64,000 nt of DNA from assembly GCA_020310875.1 (NCBI GenBank), contig CM035407.1, forward strand, positions 219,475,753 to 219,539,752, written 5' to 3'. Within the stretch, counting starts at the first letter, position 1. Each line of letters begins with the position of its first letter. Shown piece after piece: positions 48,450-62,168 of this stretch. The position numbers and the translations under genes were made by a program. The notes under the pieces are model-generated. The model was not told where the DNA came from. It made no database searches and saw only the letters and a list, made by a program, of their open reading frames with translations. The DNA comes from Ceratopteris richardii (lineage: Eukaryota > Streptophyta > Polypodiopsida > Polypodiales > Pteridaceae).

Positions 48450-50060
48450 CAATCTGTATAGTTCATGATCCTCAAAATATTTCATATGCAAAACTTTTGC
48501 ATCCATGTTTGATTCATCTAAATTTTTCTAGTTAGGCCTTGCTTGCAAAAATGTGAAACAATGTCCTCTTAGTCCAAATAACACACACCCTCTAAGAATG
48601 TCTCTGAGATTTGTATTTTGGGTAAAATATATCATTCTTCCCTCTACAAGATATCTAAATTGGAGGTTCACATGAAATGAAGTTTATTCATAGTGATGTC
48701 TATGTTCTATTCAATACATCCTCCTTTTGGAGTTACTTATACTTGGTTACTTTCATCAATGAACTTCCTAATACTAAATGGTTTACCCATAGAAATTGAA
48801 CTTGAAAGTCTCTATGTGCTCTAAACACTTCTTAATTCTGGTTGAGAATCTATTATCATGCAAAATGGGCACCCTCTTTTTTGATTGAGGGGGAAGTACT
48901 TGGATTGTGAGTTTAATATAGTTTTGGTTCATTGTAGGATAATATATGCATGTAGAGTGCCATCTAGATTGTATGTGCATGTAGAGTTCACTCTCTATTC
49001 TTTCATGGAGATGGCAAGGTGTATGGTCAGAAGTTAGGTTTTACCACATAACCGCAAGCTTCAGGTTGTGATGTGTCCAACATATGTAAGTAAAAGGCAT
49101 CCAAACAAGCATTGCAATCTACCACTCCATACAAGAGACATTTGCTTCTCATTTGTGTGTTTTTGGTTGTCTGTCATATGCATTAGTCCATATGTAAGAG
49201 TGTTGAAAATTGGATGATAAGGCTCAGAAGTTTATTTTTGTTTAGTATAGTTATGAAAGAAATTGACAACATCTCTATCGTCCATACACTAATGAATTAT
49301 GGTTAGCTATGATATTCTTCATGTAGAAGATGAAATGCATACCTTGATTTCATGTACCAATAATATCATAATTAGCTCAAAAAATTAGTATGAAGCACTA
49401 CTACCTCTTGTTATAGGTGCAGAATCAAATGCTACTAAAAGTGAGACAACTTAATAACCTTTAGGCGTTTCAAATGATGATGGAGATCATCCATATCCCC
49501 ATAAATATTTACCTGATCAACTTTTTAATGACCTAGCTAGTATAGAAGATGCAAGAAACTATGTCTAAATGGTTGGTGGAGTCTTTGAAAAATAGAAAGT
49601 TAGATGTATCTATGTCATACTATACTCATTCAAGCTCTCATAATGCTCCTTTTGAATCAAATTGTTATGCAATGGCTATCTAGTCTTTTTTTATGGGAAT
49701 GAGTCTATTTAGTTTGATCGAGCACAAAATTCAAGAAACTCGATGGCTGACATGCAATGAAAATATGATGGTATCATGAAGAAAGGTACGTGACCTTTAT
49801 GTGATTTTCCTCTGAAGGAAAAAGCCATTGGTATGAAATGAGTATAGAAGTTGAAACCTAAGTCCCGTGTAAAATTTGATAGATATAAGGCTAGGCTTGT
49901 TGCCAAAGGTTATAGTCAAGAGAAAAAGGCATTCATTCAAGTAAAAGCTTTGCTACCATGTGCCAAATGACAACCATTCATAGCATTTGTGTATGTGTAG
50001 CTCATTACGTTATTAACATGAAAAACTGTATTTATTTTAGCCTAATGGCTTTAGGATAAA
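48450..50060 (+). pseudogene. Copia D remnant: integrase and RT
   Basis: Strongly decayed plus-strand copia. In shifting frames: gag-pre-integrase-like sequence near 48500; integrase core near 48665-48790 (MKFIHSDVYVLFNTSS, YLVTFINELPNTKW); integrase end near 49010-49200 (MARCMVRS, then CVFGCLSYAL-like); linker near 49440-49520; RT near 49740-49930 ([30 protein letters not shown]). This belongs to a copia lineage other than A/H, C or F. No LTRs were found. Similarity fades near 50060. Confidence 0.7.
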
Positions 50061-51982
50061 TAGCATGCAAAGAAGACTGCTAGCGGAGACCTGCATTGCA
50101 TAGCTATGGAAATCATGTGTAAATGCCATGGCGGACTCATTCTATTTCGTAGACGAATAAAGCTAGACGAGCTCGAAGGGTTCGTTGCAACTATATGTGT
50201 TGGATGCCATGCAGACGACATAACACGCAAGCCTTCCATTCAAGTTATTTGTAAAGCCACACAGAGTAACTCGATTTCATGCTGTACTCCTCTATTGAAT
50301 TCAAGGATTTGTTATCATATACATATCTTAGGCGAATCTGAAGAGTGATAAAGAAGCGTCAAATTGCGTTCACCTTTTCCGCTCTTTAGTATTTACGGAA
50401 CTTTTTTTACACGCAGAAATCACACACTTGCTGATTTGGCTATGGAAGATGGACCAAAGGAAAAGAGTCATGCTGTCAAAAGTCTTCAGATAATCGACAA
50501 TAGACGAAGCAAGATGTCACAGGGATTCCGTGAAGCTGTGGATTTCCTAGTGAATCCATATTAACCTAGCATTGTGTTTCCACGGTGACGCTTTAGCAAT
50601 GCCAAAGGCCTTCTCGCAAACTAACTACAAGAGGAAATCTAAGGAAACACCACTATCTAGCAAGCTATATGTCTGTTCTTTGAAAAAGCACCATCCGCTC
50701 GGAATATGGAGTCTACTTGGGACTTAGAGAATCTAAACATTCATTTCGTGCCAGAGCATTATACCTGTACAAAACATATTCTGTAATTAACTACGTGGAA
50801 TGAATCAACGCGCGTGCACTGCGCGTGATATTCAGTACCTTATGCGAATAGCCTTTGTCTCCCTATATCGTGAGTGATGTATGCATTTGATATCATTTCC
50901 TTAAGCTAAGCAGCGATGGCGCCATACGGGACACAGGGAAGAAAAGCCTATTCCGATAAGCTGATGACCACGCGCACTGCACGCGGGTTGACTTATTCTA
51001 GCTTTTGCTTTTGTTTTAAAGGAAGCTCGATCTATATTCTAGCTTTTTGTTTTGTTTTTCGGAAGCTCGATCTATGTTTTTAGGAAGCTTTGACAGAGTA
51101 TGTTTTGTACACATATAACGGAATGCCACATCATGAATGTTAATTTTCTTTTTTTAGATGAAGGCAGTTAAAATAGTTAGGGGCTCACAAGTGAAAAGGA
51201 GAAAACAGAGATAGACACGTGCTTGATGATTTCTCTTTAGTGCTCTTCTTAAAAGCGCACCCACATGAGTGTCATGTTACACTCAAAGTATGTGTCACTT
51301 GAGGAGTGCCATGTTACACTCATTTAAGTGTCACTTGAGCAAGACAACACTCCTAGATACATACATGGAGATAGAAAGATATGGGCAACTAAATACGAGG
51401 GAGGAGGGTACCTAAAACTTCATTCTATCCGACTTCTTCAAAAGCATGTCATTCTTGACCTCGTGAGGGGTCCATTTCATGAAGTGAAAAGAGTTGATAC
51501 CAATTTTTTAATATCCTTAATCACAACGTGAAAATTAATAATTTCTTTGTTTTATAAAGTTAATAGATACAAACACATAACTAATCACCACGAATTATAA
51601 TTATACTTGTCTATCTAAGGGATTGACAATAACTAGAATCAATTAATGCATTTAGGGATTGAGAATTATCATAAATAGATCACAGCCCTTGGACTTAGGA
51701 AGTCTGTCACTCCTTCGACATTTGATCTCCAATGCTTCTACTAATAAGGAATAGATAAGTAGAGATAGAGAGGCGTTATAAGGGAAACAAGAGTAAAGAT
51801 GTTTCCACACAAATAAATGCATCTAGGTGGTCTAAAATTACTACATTATTTTATGCGATATAACGGAAATAATGTATGTATGTACCTAGTTGAATGTCTA
51901 AGAATGAAAACAAAAGTAGAAAATTTTTCACTGCAAAAACGAATTTTTAAAGGCCTCTAAACTCTAACATCTACGATAAGAT
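50061..51982. other. Unassigned, partly GC-richer DNA
   Basis: No retroelement motif seen. 50100-51000 is richer in GC and CpG than its surroundings and is the best candidate in the window for ordinary low-copy DNA. ORFs 50106-50348 and 50364-50564 (ends RRSKMSQGFREAVDFLVNPY) are unidentified. Two near-copies of a TTTTGTTTT...GGAAGCTCGATCTAT unit lie at 51000-51080. Paired motifs CATGTTACACTCA and GTGTCACTTGAG repeat at 51272-51340. Confidence 0.35.
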
Positions 51983-52019
51983 ATGATGAATCATGAAGGA
52001 AACCTCAATTGTGTGTGTG

Positions 52020-52330
<311 letters not shown>

Positions 52331-55300
52331 TCAGAATAAGGTCTAAAATCCGATTTTACGATGTCGTTTGATAAAAACGGTGAAGCATACATAACGCACT
52401 CATTAAAGAAAAAGCTCCATGGAGATCCAAAGTATCAGTTTCATTATTGTTGACAAATGCTCATAAGGTTCATGTGTTAACAAAGAGTCCATAGTGAATG
52501 GCTTTAAGTCTATGATAGAGCACATATCCGTAGGAAGAGAGGGTTTTGTGATTACCATAATATCAGATGTCATCAAAAAGACCTAGCTAAATATAAAGAA
52601 GTTCCATTTGATGTCAGTACTTGGACAACCAATATGATTGCGTTGACAATGCATATCCATAATCATGTGACAATTACAAGTAAGATTTTTACTTTGAAGG
52701 ATATGGGACTTCTAAAAATCTAATACATAGGGCTTTACTTGAATTGCATCATAGATATGAATTTCATCGTAGTTTATGGGGATATGACACTATATATTGG
52801 AGATGAAATTTACTAGTATGAGGTGGTGAAAACTATCCATCCTTGAGCACTTTTGTTCTATAACAATGGAAAGGAAGGCAACATGATCAATGAGCCATAT
52901 ATCAACAAGGAGAGGCTCGTTAGTAGTGAATCAAATTGATATGCATAACCTTGGGACTAGTATCCATCTTGTTGGGACTAGTATACATCTCCTTGGAATT
53001 TCTCTTTGATAGAGTAGGTATGAATTGTTCTTCCAAGGTACTATCATTGCAGAACTCTTATGATAGATAGTTCCATTAGAACGTATGGATCTATTGATCC
53101 ATAAACAAGGAATGAACACTAGAGAGGGAAAGAGCGTTTTCTACTAGGGATCAACTATCTAGGATCACCGTCCATATGATGAAAACTAGAGAGAACGTTT
53201 CCATAGTATACCATCCACTTGCATGCCTTAACCATGCACAAACTAGATTTTTGGAGCTAGATAAGTAATGTATTTACATATTTATTAATTATATTTCCAT
53301 TCGTTGATAACCAAGTTTAATCCTTTACTTAGATTGAAGGGTACATTGAGAGCATATTCGTATAATTTAATTTATGGAAAAGAGGAGAAAAGGAGGAACA
53401 AAATGTTCTAGAATATAGCTTGATACTTTCTTTCATAAAGGAGATAGGAAGCATTTAGATTACATCTTTGTTGGAAGTGATAATGTTATTAGACAATTAA
53501 GTTCCCTTGCATGGAGTACATGTGTTTCACTCTATAAGCATAGGAAAGGATAACGAATTCTCTCTAGACAAAGTAAATATAAACCACTCTTTTAGGAAAA
53601 CGTGCAAGGAATATAACTTAGATAGTAGTGGCAATATCCTATTGAGAAATAGAGAGATTCAATACGCATGGTGTTATGGCTGACTTGAGATAGGCTGTTT
53701 CATCTATATCCATTGATGGCTCATGATGATATCACAAGATTTAGAAGTTCAATATAACACTTTGGTACATAGGGAAAGGACTTTTAATCTTGATACACGT
53801 TTATATAGAGATAGGGATAGATCCTACATGCATTACAATAAAACTTCTTATTTGGTGATTAGGAGGTAGGGCTATGGCCTTAGATATTTGTAAAATACTG
53901 ACTCGTTTGTATATAAGAATCTCAAAGAGAAATGTTTATGCATAGAAATGGGAAACCAACCTAAAGAAAAAAAAATATCATTACTATGTAGCATAGTTTA
54001 TTCATCCAAATGAGAACAAAAATGAAGAGAAATATTTACGATTATGGATCATAGTATCCATTTATGTGATAAGAGTCAACACCCTAATGTAGCCTTGACA
54101 CATACTAGATCCTAACAATCATTCTTAGTGTGACATACTAGATCCTCACAATCATGGTTAAGTTATGTGCAGAGTCCTCCGAGCTTAGAAAAATTTTTTC
54201 CTTGACATTTGGTGAGCTTTCGATAGACTAATTAAAAAATTCAACATGCCATGAATCAATCCAATTGGACAATCAATAATGGACAACTAGATGCGCCATG
54301 ATCGGCTCAACAACTTGTACAGAGAATGGTATATGACACAAATTCGATACTCAATTATTTCACAATTTGGTCATTGAGTATACACAATTAGTGATATAGA
54401 AAATAATTCCTAGTATAGGATAGCCATGATGCGTGATTTAATTGGAATCAGTACAAGAGGTAAGAGATATTCTCTACTAAACTTAAAGCTAGAAGATGCC
54501 TCCATAGACTCACCATTCACTGAGCTACAATAATCTTCTTCTTCCCATGAGAATTTATACACATGACTTCATGTTTTACCTTATAAACATTACCTAACTA
54601 GTTTCACTATTCTTTGATCTAACTACCAATCAAATTGGTGCACCTTTTTGTCCACTAAGAGGATTGTTTTTTTAAGCGTTCGATTGAGTCAAGTAGTTTG
54701 AAAATCATCCTTATAACCTCATTATCTTGGAACTCAACGTTTTGTGTTCGCATGTACAACCTCAACTTCGTTGTCATGAACGTTTACCCTAATGATTTGA
54801 AACTCCGCCTCAGTGTTCCTTTCTCTTTTATTAAACCTAGGGTTTTGTGCTAAATGCACAGTAAACTTCTCACATAAAATCGTTACTTCTTCCACACAAA
54901 TTCGAATCCAAGAAAGCATTCATGAGTGAAATAAACTTACAACGTAATTGGGAGAATTCCATGTATCCTTGTTCAATATTTGAGAGGGCTACTCATGTTG
55001 TTTCATGGAGAAGAAAGAGATAGTCTTGCTAACAAGCATAACCAAATTTCTGCTTGTACTTGTTCTTTCATCTTTGGAACGATCAAATCAACATCAAATT
55101 AGGCTTTCACATAAGATTTCCCCTTAAATGGATAGACGATGTATTCATTCAATGTTTTATCGATTATATCAAGAGTCGCTGTCGCTACAATTAGATTCGG
55201 CACCTTCCATCTCTGCAGATATTGATAGAGAACACCAATGCGACATGTGTCAATAGTGTAAGTGCTAGTTCAAGCGGCAAGTGTCTTAGATATAAAGATG

Positions 55301-56007
55301 GAGAGCGAGAGATATGGGCTAGCATGGAGGGAGCAGCAAGCTAACTTAAAATTTAGTTTCCTTCCGTTGTTCCACAAGGATGCCATTGCCATCTTCGTGA
55401 GGGGAGGGTTGTGGCATTAAGGGGCTCATAAGATGGCTGATATTGAGTGACAACAGTAACGATGTTTGAGCACATTGTGTAGCATGAACACAAGTACTCC
55501 CTGAAGATCCTAAGTAAAGTGAATAAGATCAATGGATTAAACAAAAAGGAAGTAAATGGATACTACTCGGCATTTTCAGTGAAGGCTACATTATCAATTC
55601 AACCTTGAGCCTTCTTTAGACTGAGTGGAAAATGATGCGAGGTAGTATTCGTGAGTGACGACTCAGAGAATTGTTGGATAGATATCTTCATCTTTCAGTA
55701 ACGAGGGTTTTAGTTTTGTTGGACTTCTTTACTTTCATTACTCCTTTTATAGTCGAGTGCGTTTCTGTGGCATGCATGTCAACCCCGATGTTGTTCTTCC
55801 TTCGTCTTAAATAATTTTCAATTCTTCTTATGGAGTTAATCCAAAGAACTAAATCATTCAAGCTTTTGATTTCTATAGCTACATTCTGTTAAACAACAAG
55901 CATACCAAATATAGACAGACTCTAGTACATGCCAAAACTATCCTGTTGAATTCTATTAAAACGGTGTTTATATATAGCACTCCTCTGGAGCGTTAGGGTG
56001 GTCGCGG
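52331..56007. other. Unassigned AT-rich DNA
   Basis: About 3.7 kb with no recognised domain, LTR, tRNA or rRNA on either strand. A minus-strand ORF at 54734-54919 (contains RNTEAEFQIIRVNVHDNEVE) is unidentified. Short direct repeats of TTGGGACTAGTAT occur near 52950-52985. The right end is the 5'-truncated LTR of copia F1 at 56008. Confidence 0.35.
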
Positions 56008-56766
56008 GTATCCTTCACTCTCCCCGAGGTATTTCTGAGTAAATCCTTGAGTGTGTGTGTGCTACACCATAGCCAACACCTCTGAGTACCATTGGGCATT
56101 ACATTCTATGCCAATGGGAATGTACAATCAATAGATCTAATACATATACTCATATTTATCATCTCTGTTATTCTCTGAGTGTACTCTTCAACTCTGTCAA
56201 CTTCCAAGAGGCATATCTCAAGATCTACTGAGCGAACTTGGATGATTCCAAGCACATTGGAACAAGATTGAAGCACACTATATGCCTACAAAATTTGAAG
56301 GTCATTGAATCAACCATCTGGGAGAAATTGCGCTCGAAGTGATCTCTGGTATTTCTCTGTACAGTTCCTAAAATGTCGGGGATGTTCCTAACTTTGCTAA
56401 ATTGATTTCTCAGAGTGTAGTTTGTCATTTCCTCTCATTCTACTTGCAAATGAAAGCTTGTTAAGCTAATTGATTATGTCCAAAAGCAATTAGATCAATT
56501 TTAAGTGTGCTGGTCACACTGAGCATAACTCTGAGCAGGTGTCAATACCAAAATAGCAAGTTTTTCAGGATTCTTGAAGTCACAAGTAGTCTGTTTTGAT
56601 CTAATCATTACTCAACTCATTTCCAAAGTACATATAGCATATTTTGGTGTCATTTGGAAGCTAAGATAGTATACTAAGCATATCTGGAGTCAAAGAAGGG
56701 CAGGTGTGAAGCAGGTTTTGCAGCACCAACTAGTCTCTTGAGTGTATCCAACCATCACTCCCAAGA
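56008..56766 (+). repeat. Copia F1 5' LTR, truncated
   Basis: Matches 61381-62142 with about 15 differences by eye (about 2%). The first 327 bp of the LTR (U3, as seen at 61054-61380) are missing: identity starts at CGGGTATCCTTCACTC. It ends CTCCCAAGA, the CA end mutated to GA, one base before the primer-binding site. Confidence 0.92.
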
Positions 56767-56792
56767 GTGGTATCAGAGCATATAAGGTAATC

Positions 56793-59700
56793 ATGGGTGA
56801 TGGCTTCCCTTCCTTCATTGACAAATTAGACAGGAACAACTATCAAGCTTGGTCTCTAAGGATGAAGACCTATCTACAAGGAAGGAGCTTGTATGGATTC
56901 ATATCAGGAGATGAGGAATTGCCCTCATTCAAAGCTAGAGGCCTACCCACCAAGGAAGAGCAAGAGAGACTCAATCAATGGTGTGCAAAAGATGCTTTGG
57001 CAAGGTCATACCTTCTAAACTCTATTTCTGATTTCCTTCTACCACACATAAGGAATTGCAAAACTTCCCAAGAGACTTGGGAAACCTTGTCAACTTACTT
57101 TTCATCAAGCACAAGGGCCAGAAAGAATCAGCTATGGATTGAGTTTACCACTCTTAGGAAGCAATCAAAGCAATCTGTCTCAGATTTTGTTACCAAAGTC
57201 AAGGACATTGCAGACCAACTTGCAAGTGCTGGAGAAGAGATTGAGGAAGAGCAAATAGTCAGACAAGTAATCAATGGACTAAAGGCAGATGAGAAGTGGG
57301 AGAGCTTTACCACAACAATGGACTTATACATGGACATCCAAGCACCTGATCTAACAACTCTGATTGGACAACTCTTCACACATGAAGCAAAGCTTACAAA
57401 GAATGGAGAGCAATCAAAAGGTAACAATCCCTCTGCCCTTTATACTGATAAGAAGGTAAATGATAAAGGTAAAAGCAAGAAGGTTGATGAAGAAGGCTCT
57501 ACCTCCCAAGCAAACTATGCAGGGAGAGGTAGATCTTCAAGAGGAAGAGGCAGAGGAGGTAAGTCAGGTAGGGGGAGACCCTACAACCAATCTCATGCAA
57601 TATTTGTGGCTTGTCTAACCATACCACAGATGAATGCTACAAAAATTACAAGAATCAAAGAGGAAGAGGTCACCAAAGAGGAGGATACTTTCAAGGCAGA
57701 GGCAGATTCAACCAATCTCAAGGCTACCATGGCTACAACAATAATTATAACAACAACTACAATCACAATGGCAACTATCAAGGTGGATACAGGAATAGGA
57801 AAGACTACAACAATTATGCAGAGGAGCAAGATGACTCCCTATTGATCATGAATATGACTTCTAAGTCAGGTATCAATGATGTTGACTTATTCTATATTCA
57901 TTCAGGTTGCTCTAATCATGTAGCTGGAAATGTTGCATTACTTTATGATTTGGAAGAACCCAAAGGCAAGCATCAAGTGCAGACAGGTGATGACACTAAA
58001 CATTCAGTTGTTAAAGTAGGCAATGTCAAAACTAGTGATGGTAATCAGAATCTATTGAGCAGAGTATTGTATGTTCCAACAATCACCAAGAATCTGATGA
58101 GTGTAGGTCAGATTGTGGAAAAAGGTCTACAGGTCAGGTTCACTCAACATGGTGCATATGTGGAGGATCCAAGACATGGATTCAGAAGGATAGCCAAGGG
58201 AGAAAAATCAGGTAGATTGTTTACCTTTGAACTTGAAGACACTAAGAGTATTGCTTTGTACAACTATAAGGATCAAACACTATCAGAATTGGAGATTTGG
58301 CACAAGAGATTAGGTCACATTGGAGAGAGGACCTTAAAGCAAATGAGTAGGGATCAATGTGTGCTTGGGATACCTAATGTATCCAAGCAACACATGATAT
58401 ACAAGTGTGGGGCTTGTCAATTTGGTAAGTCACACAGATTGCCTTATACCAAGAAAGGTTTTATGCATGAAGATTATCTGGAATTGGTGCATACAGATGT
58501 TTGGGGACCTAGCAAGGAGCCATCCATATCTGGATCAAGGTACTATGTGTCCTTCATTGATGACTATAGCAGGTGGACTGTCTTATATTTCATGAAACAT
58601 AAAGATGAAGTATTTAATTGTTTCAAGAGGTACCTTGCACTAGTTGAAAATCAAACAGGTAGACATTTGAAGAAGCTAAGGTCAGATGGTGGTGGAGAAT
58701 ACTTCGCCAATGATTTTGAAGATTTCTTGCAAGAAAGAGGCATCAAGAGGGAGATTACTACAAGGTACTCACCTGAACAAAATGGGGTAGCAGAAAGGAG
58801 AAATAGACTCATTGTAGAGACAGCTAGGTCTATGCTAAATGAAAAGAAATTGCCAAATTATCTTTGGGCAGAGAGTGTATCTACTGCCACATATTTAATT
58901 AACAGGTTACCATCAAAGACACTTGATGGAATGACACCCTATGAGGCTTGGCATGGTAAGAGACCATCTCTGGATCATTGCAAAATCTTTGGTTGTGTTG
59001 CATATGTGCATATTCCCTCACAGGTAAGGGGAAAGCTAGACCCTAAAGCTGAAAAATGTATCTTCATTGGTTATGATTTGAATCAGAAGGGATACAGATT
59101 TTACAACCCCTCAAACAAAGGCTTCAAGGTAAGCAGAGATGTCATCTTTGATGAGAATGATTCATGGTATGAAAATGAATGCAGGAAGGTAAGTCTACCT
59201 TATGACATGGAAGAAGACTTTCCCAAGCTTATCAAGCAAGAACCAATTCAGAAAGAAGACACAAGCTCAGATGATGAAGACACCATCAACATTGAAGAGT
59301 TCAAGACTTGGAAATCCAAAGGGAACATGAAGATGAAGCAACTAGAAGATAATCCAGAATCCTCAACACAAGCAATGAGGAGATCTCAGAGAGAAAAGAA
59401 GAAGCCTATTAGGTATGGGTATGATACTTCCCTTGTAACCAAGCATTCTGTATATCTTGCAAAGGATCTCTTGAGTGAAGAACCAGGTACATTTGAAGAA
59501 GCAATCACTAAACCAGAATGGAAGGAAGCAATGGATGAAGAAATGGAGGCTCTCAAGGAGAGTGACACTTGGGACTTGGTACCCAAGAAGGACTCCATGA
59601 AGGTGATAGGATCCAGATGGATCTACAAACTCAAAAGAAATTCAGATGGTACAATAAACAGGTATAAAGCTAGGTTGGTAGCCAAGGGTTTTGCACAAAC

Positions 59701-61012
59701 CCAAGGCATTGATTATGAGGAGACATTTTCTCCTGTGGCAAAGATGCCAACTATGAGAGTTATGGTGAGTGTAGCTGCATCCAAAAATTGGAACATGTAC
59801 CAATTGGATGTGAAGAATGCATTCTTGAATGGATGGATATCTGAAGAAGTCTACATGTCACAACCACCTGGCTATGAAGATCCCAAGAAGGTAAATCATG
59901 TTTGTAAATTGAAGAAGGCTCTGTATGGATTGAAGCAGGCACCTAGAGCATGGAATTACAGGTTAACAACATACCTTCTAGACCAAGGATTCATAATGAG
60001 TAAAGCAGATACTTCATTGTTTATCAAAAGGAACAATTCAGAGGTAATATACTTGTGTGTCTATGTTGATGACATCTTAATTACAGGAAATGATGTTCAA
60101 GGAATTAGACACATCAAAGGACAGATGATGAAGGAATTCAAGATTAATGATCTTGGATTATTGAAGTACTTCCTAGGACTTGAATTGGTCTATACAAATT
60201 CAGGTATCTTTATTACTCAGAAGAAGTATATTCAGGACATGGTCAAGAAGTTTAATTTGTAGGAAGCTAAAGTCTCAAGCACTCCTATGGAGGTCAACCA
60301 TAAACTCAGTGCTCATGAAGGAGAAGAACTCCAAGATATTACAGGTTACCAAAGTTTGGTAGGTAGTCTAAATTATGCTACCTTAACCAGGATTGATATA
60401 TCTTATGGTGTTAGTGTACTTAGCCAATTTATGCACAAACCAAGAGTACCTCATTTAGAGGCAGCAAAGAAGATAGTAAAGTATCTAAAGGGAACACAAC
60501 ATCATGGTTTGTACTTTCCATATTCATCAGACATTGATATTAAGGTATATTCAGATGCAGATTGGGCAGGTTGCAAAGTTGACAGGAGAAGCAGATCTGG
60601 TTACATATGTTTTGTAGGTGATAAACCAATTTCTTGGTCATCCAAGAAACAACCCACAGTAGCTTTGTCATCTACTGAGGCAGAGTATAGAGGGCTAGCA
60701 AATGCCACTCAAGAAGCTATCTGGTTGAAGCTTTTATATTCAGAATTGGGCCTATACACAAGGCCACCAGTCATCTTTGGTGATAACACAAGTTCTCTTC
60801 ACCTTGCAGCAAATCCAATTTATCATGCTAGGACAAAACACATAGAGGTTCATTACCACTATGTGAGGGAGAAGTTACTTAGCAAAGACATTCAATTGTC
60901 ATATGTGTCTACTAATATGCAATGTGCAGATTTGCTTACTAAAGCTCTGGATGGAAGCAAGCTATGCAGATTTAAATCCATGATTGGATTGCAGGAAGTA
61001 ATTGAAGACTAG
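56793..61012 (+). pseudogene. Copia F1 gag-pol with three lesions
   Basis: Gag starts MGDGFPSFIDKLDRNNYQ. The frame is open to about 57594, where one C is missing relative to F2 inside the zinc knuckle (F2 reads CNICGLSNHTTDEC), shifting frame. Pol is then open to 60259: protease FYIHSGCSNHV with catalytic Asp changed to His at 57899-57901; gag-pre-integrase (IWHKRLGHIGERTL); integrase (HTDVWGPSKEPS, FIDDYSRW, NGVAERRNR); RT (QLDVKNAFLNG, LKQAPRAW, YVDD at 60062-60073). TAG at 60260-60262 is one C-to-T step from CAG. RNase H follows in the same frame to 61012 (YSDADWAG, ARTKHIEVHYHY). Apart from these three changes it is full length, about 1400 codons. Confidence 0.95.
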
Positions 61013-61053
61013 AAATGAAGACTTGAGCCAAAGTGTTTGGCTTGAGGGGGAGC

Positions 61054-62142
61054 TCTTGGTGTAATTCAAGCCTTAACACTTGGCTTGGATATCAACCTTA
61101 AAGACTTCACATAAAGCTTGGACCCTTGAAGGATATATTTACAAGAATCAAGAACCATAGGAACCTAGTCTTATTGTTCTTACCATTTATCTCTTGTAAA
61201 AGTCAATATGACTTTAACCACTCATGTAAACACACCTACTAGTTTGATTCGTGGGAAAAGTGATTGTTTAGTTGAGAGAATATCTCAATCAATCTTTAGG
61301 TGAAAGATTCTAGGAGATTGATTTGGATTTGAAATTCAAAATCTCACTCAATCTCTATAAAAGCTACAAATCAAAAGTCACGGGTATCCTTCACTCTCCC
61401 CGAGGTATTTCTGAGTAAATCCTTGAGTGTGTGTGTGCTACACCATAGCCAACACCTCTGAGTACCATTGGGCATTACATTCTATGCCAATGGGAATGTA
61501 CAATCAATAGATCTAATGCATATACTCATATTTATCATCTCTGTTATTCTCTGAGTGTACTCTTCAACTCTATCAACCTCCAAGAGGCATATCTCAAGAT
61601 CTACTGAACCAAATTGGATGATTCGAAGCACATTGGAACAAGCTTGAAGCATACTATATGCCTACAAAATTTGAAGGTCATTGAATCAACCATCTGGGAG
61701 AAATTGCGCTCGAAGTGATCTCTGGTATTTCTATGTACAGTTCCTAAAATGTCGGGGATGTTCCTAAGTTTGCTAAATTGATTTCTCAGAGTGTGGTTTG
61801 TCATTTCCTCTAATTCTACTTGCAAATGAAAGCTTGTTAAGCTAATTGATTATGTCCAAAAGCAATTAGATCAATTTTAAGTGTGCTGGTCACACTGAGC
61901 ATAACTCTGAGCAGGTGTCAATACCAAAATAGCAAGTTTTTCAGGATTCTTGAAGTCACAAGTAGTCTGTTTTGATCTAATCATTAATCAACTCATTTCC
62001 AAAGTACATATAGCATATTTTGGTGTCATTTGGAAGCTAAGATAGTATACTAAGCATATCTGGAGTCAAAGAAGGGCAGGTGTGAAGCAGGTTTTGCAGC
62101 ACCAACTAGTCTCTTGAGTGTATCCAACCATCACTCCCAACA
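61054..62142 (+). repeat. Shared LTR between copia F1 and F2
   Basis: 1089 bp, starting TCTTGGTGTAATTCAAGCC (expected TGTTGG) right after the polypurine tract and ending CTCCCAACA before G and TGGTATCAGAGC (62144-62155). CTCTATAAAAGC at about 61354-61365 is a likely TATA element with TATAAA. Confidence 0.92.
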
Positions 62143-62155
62143 GTGGTATCAGAGC
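62143..62155 (+). promoter_or_regulatory. Copia F2 primer-binding site
   Basis: G spacer then TGGTATCAGAGC, perfect initiator-Met tRNA type, identical in F1 at 56768-56779 and copia C at 20176-20187. Confidence 0.93.
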
Positions 62156-62168
62156 ATATAAGGTAATC

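Larger units (their letters stand above)
56008..62142 (+). mobile_element. Copia F1, near-complete recent element
   Basis: Truncated 5' LTR, primer-binding site TGGTATCAGAGC at 56768-56779, gag-pol from 56793 to 61012, polypurine tract TTGAGGGGGAG at 61043-61053, and full 3' LTR 61054-62142, which also serves as 5' LTR of copy F2. No target duplication can be read because the left LTR is truncated and the right is shared. Confidence 0.93.

Noticed and set aside
52331..56007. Host gene calls from short ORFs (for example 54734-54919 minus)
   Set aside because: No domain, no splice support, and stop-rich surroundings.
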